Translations under genes and position numbers: made by a program
The notes under the pieces: generated by a model
Told to the model about the DNA's origin: nothing
Database searches by the model: none
The model's input: the letters and a program-made list of their open reading frames with translations, nothing else
Source of the DNA: Candidatus Moranbacteria bacterium UBA4824
GTDB taxonomy: Bacteria; Patescibacteriota; Minisyncoccia; Moranbacterales; UBA2206
DNA: 7,119 nt
Direction: 5' to 3'
NCBI GenBank assembly: GCA_002400405.1
Contig: DHFM01000074.1
Location: 1-7,119 of the forward strand
Shown here: positions 1 through 4,519 of the stretch, piece after piece
How the letters are laid out: every line of letters begins with the position of its first letter
How positions within the stretch are numbered: the first letter of the stretch is position 1

Positions 1-2
1 AT

Positions 3-43
3 ACGAATTAAACGAAAATACGAATAATAATCTTGATATTCGT
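3..43. repeat. ACGAAT-type short repeat in the left intergenic gap
   Basis: ACGAAT occurs at 3-8 and 20-25, with a degenerate copy ACGAAA at 12-17. A reversed copy, ATTCGT, is at 38-43, so ACGAATA (20-26) can pair with TATTCGT (37-43) across a 10-nt loop. The same unit fills the gap at 1461-1491. No gene is seen in 1-115 on either strand, and no yidC start follows yidD there. Confidence 0.55.
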
Positions 44-80
44 CTATTTACTATACTGTAAATTTATTAATTAGTAAAGG

Positions 81-116
81 GAAAGTATCGCTTTATACTT
101 ACTACTTAATACTTTC
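81..116. repeat. Heptad repeat with inverted arms just past yidD
   Basis: Three consecutive 7-mers of form TACTTNN run through 96-116 (TACTTAC, TACTTAA, TACTTTC). GAAAGTAT (81-88) pairs with ATACTTTC (109-116), and a smaller hairpin AAGTAT/ATACTT (83-88/95-100) is an alternative. For the leftward yidD transcript this is the immediate 3' end, so it may act as a weak transcript end. No T-run follows the stem on that strand, so a classical intrinsic terminator is not supported. Confidence 0.45.
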
Positions 117-376
117 TACCTGCCTCGTCGGCAGGCAGGCTTCTTCGGCACCGGATCATATCCCCCGTCATTCCAAGGATGACAGCGGATAATTCTTTTG
201 ATACCAAGAAATCCACCCTTGGCGACTCCAAAGCGGTCAATAGCTTCATAGGTATATTGACTACAAGATGGATGAAAACGACAATAACGCTCGGAAGTGA
301 CGCGAGATAGCCAGCTGTGATCAAGAGAGAGTGTTTTTTGATAAAGGCGGATTAGAAATAAAATTATCTTTTTCAT
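116..376 (-). CDS. yidD: YidD, membrane protein insertion efficiency factor
   Basis: Small membrane-associated protein that assists the YidC/Sec insertion route (family knowledge). The 86-residue product has the family layout. It starts with an amphipathic N-terminus (MKKIILFLIRLYQKTLS), followed by the signature CRFHPSCSQYTYEAI at about 32-46, KGGFLGIKRIIRCHPW and GGYDPVP. The ATG at 376 is chosen because it matches the usual MKK start and has AAAGGG just upstream; a TTG five codons earlier (391) overlaps that site. The last seven residues (PACRRGR) are coded by a GC-rich palindromic repeat, and the TAG stop directly abuts it, so the native tail has probably been replaced. Elsewhere yidD usually sits between rnpA and yidC. 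Here neither is adjacent within the window, and the gene is divergent from the corA-like gene. Confidence 0.94.
   Translation of the reverse strand: MKKIILFLIRLYQKTLSLDHSWLSRVTSERYCRFHPSCSQYTYEAIDRFGVAKGGFLGIKRIIRCHPWNDGGYDPVPKKPACRRGR
119..139. repeat. GC-rich palindromic core inside the 3' end of yidD
   Basis: CCTGCC (119-124) pairs with GGCAGG (130-135) across TCGTC; the alternative pairing CCTGCCT/AGGCAGG uses 133-139. It stands out as GC-rich in an AT-rich region. Closely related cores lie at about 497-514 (opposite orientation) and 4473-4492 (same orientation), both inside larger repeat elements. Here the core is translated as the C-terminus of YidD. Confidence 0.65.
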
Positions 377-384
377 ATAGCCCT

Positions 385-413
385 TTGTCAATATAATTTT
401 TTACTGTTATAAT
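385..413 (+). promoter_or_regulatory. Sigma70-type promoter for the corA-like gene
   Basis: TTGTCA (385-390) and TATAAT (408-413) are separated by 17 bp, with a TGT extended -10 directly before the hexamer. Transcription would begin near 420, giving a leader of about 130 nt that contains the whole 443-533 palindromic element before the ATG at 549. Confidence 0.72.
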
Positions 414-428
414 AATAGCATAAAAAAC

Positions 429-434
429 ATTATA
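429..434 (-). promoter_or_regulatory. Possible -10 box for yidD
   Basis: On the minus strand this reads TATAAT, about 50 nt upstream of the yidD ATG. No convincing -35 lies 16-18 bp upstream, so the call is tentative. If real, the yidD and corA-like promoters overlap head to head. Confidence 0.3.
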
Positions 435-442
435 CTTTAATT

Positions 443-533
443 TGTCATGCTGAACTTGTTTCAGCATCTCTAAAATAAAAAATAAGATCCTGAAACCCGC
501 CTGCCGGCGAGGCACGGTAAATTCAGGATGACA
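443..533 (+). repeat. TGTCAT...ATGACA palindromic element, copy 1
   Basis: A 91-bp element with ends TGTCAT (443-448) and ATGACA (528-533). The left hairpin is TGCTGAA/TTCAGCA around CTTGT. The right hairpin has ATCCTGAA/TTCAGGAT arms enclosing a GC-rich core (about 497-514). A related 84-bp copy lies at 4424-4507 in the same orientation. It encodes no protein and resembles a MITE/REP-like dispersed repeat. It lies wholly in the predicted leader of the corA-like gene, ending 15 nt before the start codon. Confidence 0.8.
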
Positions 534-548
534 AAAACTTAAAAAGCT

Positions 549-1457
549 ATGGAAACAGTGAAATATAATGATTTGGTTTGGCATTATTTCAAAGAGCCCA
601 ATGCGGATGATGTGCTGAAAATTCAAAAAAAATATAAGTTGCATCCGCTCATTATTGAAGAATTTTCCACGCCGACTTTGCGTCCAAAAGCGACGCAATA
701 TGAAAATTGTCTTTTTCTGTCTATTCACATTCCTCTTTTTAACACTGAAGACAAAACTACCTACCCCGCTGAAATTGATATAGTTTTATGTGAAAATGTT
801 CTTATCACTTCGCATGATAGGGATATTTTCCAATTGACTGATTTTTTTAATAATTTGAAAAATGATAAGGCTAAGAGAGAAATTTATATGAGTCAGTCCC
901 CCGGAGCACTTTTGCGTTTCATTATCGAAATGTTGCTTGAGACCTGCTTTTCAAAACTTGACCATATTTCCAATAAGTTAGACTATGTAGAAAAGGAAAT
1001 TTTTGCCGGTCACGAAAAAGAAATGGTTTTTGAGATTTCTTTGGTCAAAAGAGACATTCTAAATTTTCGTCGTACAATGAAACCGCAACGTAGTGTTTTT
1101 GAATCCTTGGCGCAAAAAGATTTCAAGTTAATTGAACCAGCCCTAAAACCATACTATCAAGATTTGATTGGTACTAATATTCGCATTTGGAATAATTTGG
1201 AAAGCGCTAAAGAAACTATTGAATCATTGGAAGAAACTAACAACTCTCTGCTTTCCAATAAACTAGATATGACTATGAAAGTGCTCACAATTTTTTCCGC
1301 CGTAATGCTTCCAATGACCGTTTATTCCAATATCCTTGCTATGAGTGCGGATATTCCTTTTGGAAAAAATCCGCATGCTTTTTGGATTCATCTTGCAATT
1401 ATGTTTTTTCTTTCTACGATAACCATTTCAATCTTTAAGATGAGGAAATGGTTATAA
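549..1457 (+). CDS. CorA-family divalent cation transporter with altered GMN motif
   Basis: A 302-residue protein with CorA (2-TM-GxN family) architecture. A cytoplasmic alpha/beta N-domain (about 1-130) is followed by a long helical stalk (about 130-240), TM1 at about 243-263, a short loop, TM2 at about 277-296, and a basic C-terminus (KMRKWL). Family members are inner-membrane pentamers moving Mg2+, Co2+ or similar ions, with the GMN signature at the end of TM1 forming the selectivity filter. The segment here is LPMTVYSNILAMSADIPFG. It aligns with the usual LPLTxIxGIYGMN but has A264-M265-S266 in place of GMN and L263 in place of Y. Transport specificity is therefore uncertain, and I leave the symbol blank. 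No clear Shine-Dalgarno precedes the ATG. The length is typical. It is separated from cysS by 66 nt of repeat and could be co-transcribed with it. Confidence 0.85.
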   Translation: METVKYNDLVWHYFKEPNADDVLKIQKKYKLHPLIIEEFSTPTLRPKATQYENCLFLSIHIPLFNTEDKTTYPAEIDIVLCENVLITSHDRDIFQLTDFFNNLKNDKAKREIYMSQSPGALLRFIIEMLLETCFSKLDHISNKLDYVEKEIFAGHEKEMVFEISLVKRDILNFRRTMKPQRSVFESLAQKDFKLIEPALKPYYQDLIGTNIRIWNNLESAKETIESLEETNNSLLSNKLDMTMKVLTIFSAVMLPMTVYSNILAMSADIPFGKNPHAFWIHLAIMFFLSTITISIFKMRKWL

Positions 1458-1460
1458 CTT

Positions 1461-1491
1461 ACGAATTACGAATCGGTACGAATTTACGAAT
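1461..1491. repeat. ACGAAT phased repeat between the corA-like gene and cysS
   Basis: Four copies of ACGAAT start at 1461, 1468, 1478 and 1486, giving a 7-10 bp period. The same unit occurs at 3-25. The repeat fills most of the 66-bp gap between two genes. No convincing promoter or terminator is seen in it. Confidence 0.6.
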
Positions 1492-1523
1492 ATACAAATA
1501 TTAAGAAATTTCAAAAAAAACTT

Positions 1524-2957
1524 ATGTTGTCATTGTACAATACTTTAACTAAAAAAAAGGAACCGTTTAAATCAATCAATCCCGGTAAGGTTGGGATGTA
1601 TTCTTGCGGGCCGACTGTCTATGATTACATTCACATTGGAAACATCCGAGCCTATCTCAATGCGGATATTTTAAGAAGATATTTAGTGTATTTGGGTTAT
1701 GAAGTACGGCATATAAAAAATATTACTGATGTTGGGCATTTGACCGAGGATGACATTGCTCAGGGTGATAGCGGTGATGACAAAATTGCCAAAAAAGCCT
1801 TAAGTGAGAAAAAAACGCCAGAAGAAATTGCGCGTTTCTATGAAGAAAAATTCAAAGAAGTAGAAAAAGAAATGAATATTTTACCCGCGCACTATTTTCC
1901 GCGAGCGACGGCGCATGTCCCACAGATGATAAAAATAATTTCTGATTTAATTGAAAAAGGTTATGCCTATTCAAAAAATGGCAATGTATTTTTTGATGTC
2001 ACAAAATTTGAAGATTATGGAAAACTTTCCGGCAACACTTTGGCGAATTTGAAAGTTGGAGCGCGCCTCGAAGAACATCCAGACAAAAAAAATCCTTGGG
2101 ATTTTGCATTGTGGCTCAAGGCTTCTAAGGAGCACTTAATGAAATGGGAAAGTCCTTGGGGTATTGGATATCCTGGCTGGCACATTGAGTGCTCGGCGAT
2201 GAGCACAGAATATTTGGGTGATACACTTGATATCCACACTGGCGGAGAGGATAATATCTTCCCTCACCATGAAGCGGAAATCGCGCAAAGTGAATGTTCC
2301 AGTGAGAAAAAATTTGTTAACTTTTGGGTGCATAACCGTCATCTTTTGGTAGACGGAAAAAAAATGTCAAAATCAAAAGGCAATTTCTATCTTTTGAAAG
2401 ATATTTTGAAAAAGGGCTATACGGCCAATGAAATGCGTCTACTTCTTCTTTCTTCGCACTATCGCAGTCAAATGAATTTTACCTGGGAAGCTATGGGGCA
2501 AGCTAAAAATAATTTGCAAAAGATTATGGATTGGGTGAGTAATTTAAAAAGTATTAAAGCAGATCAAGTTTCGGAAGAAAAAATAGATTTTTCTCATATC
2601 TATCAAAAACGTTTTGAAAGCGCGATGGATGACGATCTTAATACCCCACTAGCTCTTTCAGTTTTGTATGATCTAATTAGTGAAACCAATAAAATTATTT
2701 CTGAAAATAAATTAGACAAAGAAACAGCTGAGAATATTTTGAAATTTTGGGAAAAAATAAATAAGGTTTTTGGGCTTATAATCACAGAAGAAAAGACTGA
2801 AATTCCGGCGAATATTTTGATGCTCGCCGAAGAAAGAAAACAAGCTCGAATTAGTGAAAATTTTGCAGAGTCGGATGAATTGCGGAAAAAAATTGAAGAG
2901 CTGGGTTATATAATTGAAGATTTAAAAGATAATAATTATTTACTTAAGATAAAATAA
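1524..2957 (+). CDS. cysS: Cysteinyl-tRNA synthetase
   Basis: Class I aminoacyl-tRNA synthetase that charges tRNA-Cys with cysteine in the cytoplasm. The 477-residue protein is full length. The class I motifs are HIGN at 37-40 and KMSKS at 280-284. The zinc ligands expected from the E. coli enzyme are all present with its spacing: C28, C223 (in GWHIECSAM), H248 and E252 (in FPHHEAEIA). The stretch TEDDIAQGDSGDDK near 75-87 matches the longer CysRS subtype. The C-terminus ends with the helical tail common to the family (SDELRKKIEELGY). The ATG at 1524 gives the usual N-terminus (LYNTLTKKKEPF) but has no Shine-Dalgarno upstream. The next ORF begins one base after the TAA stop, so coupled translation is likely. 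Confidence 0.97.
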   Translation: MLSLYNTLTKKKEPFKSINPGKVGMYSCGPTVYDYIHIGNIRAYLNADILRRYLVYLGYEVRHIKNITDVGHLTEDDIAQGDSGDDKIAKKALSEKKTPEEIARFYEEKFKEVEKEMNILPAHYFPRATAHVPQMIKIISDLIEKGYAYSKNGNVFFDVTKFEDYGKLSGNTLANLKVGARLEEHPDKKNPWDFALWLKASKEHLMKWESPWGIGYPGWHIECSAMSTEYLGDTLDIHTGGEDNIFPHHEAEIAQSECSSEKKFVNFWVHNRHLLVDGKKMSKSKGNFYLLKDILKKGYTANEMRLLLLSSHYRSQMNFTWEAMGQAKNNLQKIMDWVSNLKSIKADQVSEEKIDFSHIYQKRFESAMDDDLNTPLALSVLYDLISETNKIISENKLDKETAENILKFWEKINKVFGLIITEEKTEIPANILMLAEERKQARISENFAESDELRKKIEELGYIIEDLKDNNYLLKIK

Positions 2958-2958
2958 C

Positions 2959-3132
2959 ATGACTGATGAATGTATAAAAAAATGTCTCATAAAAGACATT
3001 GAAAAAAATGCTTGTGTTTGTGGTGTGCATAAATCGCCTGAGGAAAAAGTAGAAGATCTAAAGGCAGATATTGCAGCCTTAGGATATAAAGTTGAAAATA
3101 CTCCTGAGGGAGATATAAAGATATCCGGATAA
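2959..3132 (+). CDS. Cys-rich 57-residue protein with CysRS-tail-like C-terminus
   Basis: Not a family I recognise. Its ATG lies one base after the cysS stop, with no Shine-Dalgarno, consistent with translational coupling. The N-half carries C5, C9, C19, C21 and H24 (CVCGVH), a pattern compatible with binding one metal ion, but no known finger type is matched. The C-half (VEDLKADIAALGYKVE, then TPEGDIKI) lines up with the end of the upstream CysRS (SDELRKKIEELGYIIE...LKI). L34, I38, L41, G42, Y43 and E46 are identical, and the TPEG step resembles the tail of other CysRS enzymes. A role linked to CysRS or cysteine is inference only. It could also be a decayed duplicate of the cysS 3' end fused to an unrelated N-terminus. 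Confidence 0.6.
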   Translation: MTDECIKKCLIKDIEKNACVCGVHKSPEEKVEDLKADIAALGYKVENTPEGDIKISG

Positions 3133-3222
3133 TTTTCAATTTAAAATTTTCAATTTCCAATCAATTTCCAATTAATAAATTTTTAAAATTTAAAATTCAA
3201 TGAAAATTGAGAATTGAAAATT
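3131..3222. repeat. TTTTCAA/TTTCCAA heptad repeat with inverted arms
   Basis: The gap between the Cys-rich ORF and dus is almost only A/T. Its left half is built of degenerate heptads (TTTTCAA, TTTCCAA). AATTTTCAATT (3131-3141) is a perfect inverted partner of AATTGAAAATT (3212-3222), so the whole gap can fold back. The left arm starts within the stop codon of the upstream ORF. No gene is seen here. Confidence 0.6.
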
Positions 3223-3237
3223 AGAAGTTAAGAAATT

Positions 3238-3261
3238 CTCAATATTGAGTTTTTATTTATT
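3238..3261 (+). terminator. Possible weak terminator abutting the dus start
   Basis: The perfect palindrome CTCAATATTGAG (3238-3249) is followed by TTTTTATTTATT, which runs directly into the dus ATG. The stem is short and has no natural loop beyond ATAT, so termination would be weak. The same T-rich tract occupies the place of a ribosome binding site. Confidence 0.3.
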
Positions 3262-4317
3262 ATGGATAACTTCTGGCTTAAAATAAAGCATCCTATTCTA
3301 GCTCTGGCGCCAATGGCAGGCATAACAGACAGTGCCTACCGGCAAATTTGTCGGCGATATGGAGCGGATGTGGTGTACAGCGAAATGGCGAGTGTGAGCG
3401 CGCTTTATTTTCACCCTGTTAAGTATTTTTCGATTACGAAAAATAATTTTGTAAATCAAAATTTACTTAACAGGGTAAAACCGCAAAAAACTCTAGAATT
3501 AGTTAAGTTTGAAAAAGCTGAACGACCATACGTCGTGCAACTTTTTGGTAAAGAGCCGGCACATTTTGCTAAAGCCACTAAAATAATCTCTGAAAAAGTA
3601 AAACCAGATGGGATCGACATTAATTTTGGTTGTCCGGCTAAAAAAGTTTTTAGTCATGGCTCAGGTTGTGCTCTGATGATGCAAAAAGAATTGGCGCGCG
3701 AAATTATTTCGGCAGTTTGCGAAAACACCAAATTGCCTGTTTCGATAAAGATTCGCGCTGGTGTCAAGGATGCGACCGCCTTGGAATTTGTCAAATATAC
3801 AGCCGATATCCCCTACTCGACCATTATGATTCATGGTCGAACATATGAAGGTGGATTTTCCGGTCCGCTAGATTTCAAACTTGTTGAAAAAATAAAAAAA
3901 ATGTTTCCAGATAAAATTGTTTTAGCTAATGGTGGGATAAATTCAGCCGAAGATGGTGTGAAAATTTTGAAAGACCATCCCCCTCTGGATGGTCTTGGAA
4001 TTGCCCGTGGCGCTTGGGGTAGACCGTGGATATTTGATGAAATAAAGGATTTATTGAAAAATAATGTAGGGGTTCAATTTATTGAACCCGAAAATAACAA
4101 TGGGTTTGATAAATCAAACCCCTACGATTTTAACAGGGTAAAAAAAATTATGCTTCTTCACGCTAAATTAATCCATAAAGACAAAGGTCAACACGGACTA
4201 TTTGAAATTAGAAAGCATATGAGTTGGTATGTCAAAGGCTTCCCTGGCGCTTCAGAATTGAGAAGAAAGTTGGTTATGGCGAAGAGCATAGAAGAAATAA
4301 AGGAAATTCTTTCCTAA
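3262..4317 (+). CDS. tRNA-dihydrouridine synthase, DusB-like, with palindromic insertions
   Basis: FMN enzyme reducing uridine to dihydrouridine in the tRNA D-loop region. The 351-residue protein has an N-terminal TIM barrel with APMAGITDSAYR (16-27), the catalytic cysteine C124 in NFGCPAKKV, KIRAG (163-167), IHGRT (190-194), ANGGI (222-226) and GIARGAWGRPW (246-256). The C-terminal helical domain includes EIRKHMSWYVKGFPGA. Two stretches do not fit the family: residues 51-72 (HPVKYFS to LLNRV) and 269-288 (VGVQ to SNPY). Both coincide exactly with palindromic DNA at 3413-3476 and 4066-4125. Without the first, the spacing from SEM to VQLFG returns to about that of E. coli DusB. The frame stays open and every core motif is intact, so the enzyme is probably active. 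No Shine-Dalgarno is present. The exact Dus subgroup is uncertain. Confidence 0.93.
   Translation: MDNFWLKIKHPILALAPMAGITDSAYRQICRRYGADVVYSEMASVSALYFHPVKYFSITKNNFVNQNLLNRVKPQKTLELVKFEKAERPYVVQLFGKEPAHFAKATKIISEKVKPDGIDINFGCPAKKVFSHGSGCALMMQKELAREIISAVCENTKLPVSIKIRAGVKDATALEFVKYTADIPYSTIMIHGRTYEGGFSGPLDFKLVEKIKKMFPDKIVLANGGINSAEDGVKILKDHPPLDGLGIARGAWGRPWIFDEIKDLLKNNVGVQFIEPENNNGFDKSNPYDFNRVKKIMLLHAKLIHKDKGQHGLFEIRKHMSWYVKGFPGASELRRKLVMAKSIEEIKEILS
3413..3476. repeat. In-frame palindromic element forming a three-way junction in dus
   Basis: The outer arms ACCCTGTTAAGTA (3413-3425) and TACTTAACAGGGT (3464-3476) are perfect 13-bp complements. Between them lie two complete hairpins, TTTTTCG/CGAAAAA around ATTA (3426-3443) and AATTTTG/CAAAATT around TAAAT (3445-3463). 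Only T3444 is left unpaired at the junction. The element is read in frame as residues 51-72 of the Dus protein. Confidence 0.85.
3971..3996. repeat. Perfect 10-bp hairpin inside dus
   Basis: AAGACCATCC (3971-3980) pairs with GGATGGTCTT (3987-3996) around CCCTCT. It encodes residues 237-245 (KDHPPLDGL), just before the conserved GIARG motif. The protein is about one residue longer here than E. coli DusB, so it may be a partly substituted small palindrome rather than a clean insertion. Confidence 0.55.
4066..4125. repeat. Second in-frame palindromic element in dus (60 bp)
   Basis: The ends GTAG (4066-4069) and CTAC (4122-4125) enclose two 8-bp hairpins: GGGTTCAA/TTGAACCC around TTTA (4070-4089) and GGGTTTGA/TCAAACCC around TAAA (4102-4121). 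A 12-nt A-rich spacer separates them. The length is exactly 20 codons and the phase matches the reading frame (residues 269-288, V to Y). It differs in sequence from the element at 3413-3476 but has the same two-hairpin plan. Confidence 0.82.
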
Positions 4318-4336
4318 CATTGAATGTTAGGAAAGA
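4308..4336. repeat. Palindrome spanning the dus stop codon
   Basis: TCTTTCCTAACAT (4308-4320) pairs perfectly over 13 bp with ATGTTAGGAAAGA (4324-4336) around a TGA loop. The dus TAA (4315-4317) lies in the left arm. ATTATAAC rather than a T-run follows, so it is not a classical terminator. It could protect the 3' end of the transcript or be another inserted palindrome. Confidence 0.65.
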
Positions 4337-4340
4337 TTAT

Positions 4341-4380
4341 AACTTGCGCACAAACTGGGAAAAAGCGCAAGTTGATTTTT
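4341..4380 (+). terminator. Intrinsic terminator after dus
   Basis: AACTTGCGC (4341-4349) pairs with GCGCAAGTT (4365-4373) across a 15-nt loop, followed by GATTTTT. The GC-rich foot of the stem and the T-run fit a Rho-independent terminator ending the cysS-dus block. Its T-run overlaps the -35 box of the next promoter. Confidence 0.65.
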
Positions 4381-4399
4381 GTGGGTTAGTTGCTATAAT
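4372..4399 (+). promoter_or_regulatory. Sigma70-type promoter for dnaB
   Basis: TTGATT (4372-4377) and TATAAT (4394-4399) are separated by 16 bp, with a TGC extended -10. Transcription would begin near 4406, about 18 bp before the palindromic element at 4424-4507, which would thus lie in the dnaB leader. The -35 overlaps the tail of the upstream terminator. Confidence 0.68.
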
Positions 4400-4423
4400 G
4401 TATAAACGATAAATAAAATATAT

Positions 4424-4507
4424 TGTCATCCTGAACTTGTTTCAGGATCTGATTAACACAGATTCCGGATCTCGTGCCTACCGGCAGGCAGGAAGTCCGG
4501 AATGACA
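4424..4507 (+). repeat. TGTCAT...ATGACA palindromic element, copy 2
   Basis: An 84-bp relative of the element at 443-533, in the same orientation and with the same terminal hexamers (4424-4429, 4502-4507). The left hairpin is ATCCTGAA/TTCAGGAT around CTTGT (4428-4448). The right hairpin is ATTCCGGA/TCCGGAAT (4462-4469/4496-4503) enclosing the GC-rich core CCTACCGGCAGGCAGG (4477-4492). It ends 12 nt before the likely dnaB ATG and creates an upstream in-frame ATG at 4502. Confidence 0.82.
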
Positions 4508-4519
4508 CAAGTAATTATT

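Noticed and set aside
167..183. Imperfect inverted repeat GTCATTCC...GGATGAC resembling the repeat ends
   Set aside because: It codes for the conserved CHPWNDGG part of YidD, so protein conservation explains it.
377..391. TTG start for yidD five codons upstream
   Set aside because: It overlaps the AAAGGG site, and the ATG at 376 gives the family-typical MKK N-terminus.
321..728. Open frame on the minus strand covering the 443-533 element
   Set aside because: It overlaps two real genes, and its most recognisable part (MLKQVQHD) is a translation of the palindromic repeat, a familiar spurious product of such sequences.
2015..2342. Minus-strand open frames within cysS
   Set aside because: They are antisense shadows of conserved CysRS motifs, with no start signal or recognisable product.
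3666..3848. Plus-strand frame inside dus
   Set aside because: It is an out-of-frame shadow of the conserved Dus core.
3413..4125. CRISPR or riboswitch reading of the repeats in dus
   Set aside because: They are two different palindromes with no regular direct repeats and spacers, and they lie inside a continuous, conserved reading frame.
4318..4430. tRNA-like or small RNA fold between dus and dnaB
   Set aside because: The stems are explained as a stop-codon palindrome and a terminator, with no cloverleaf or T-loop sequence.
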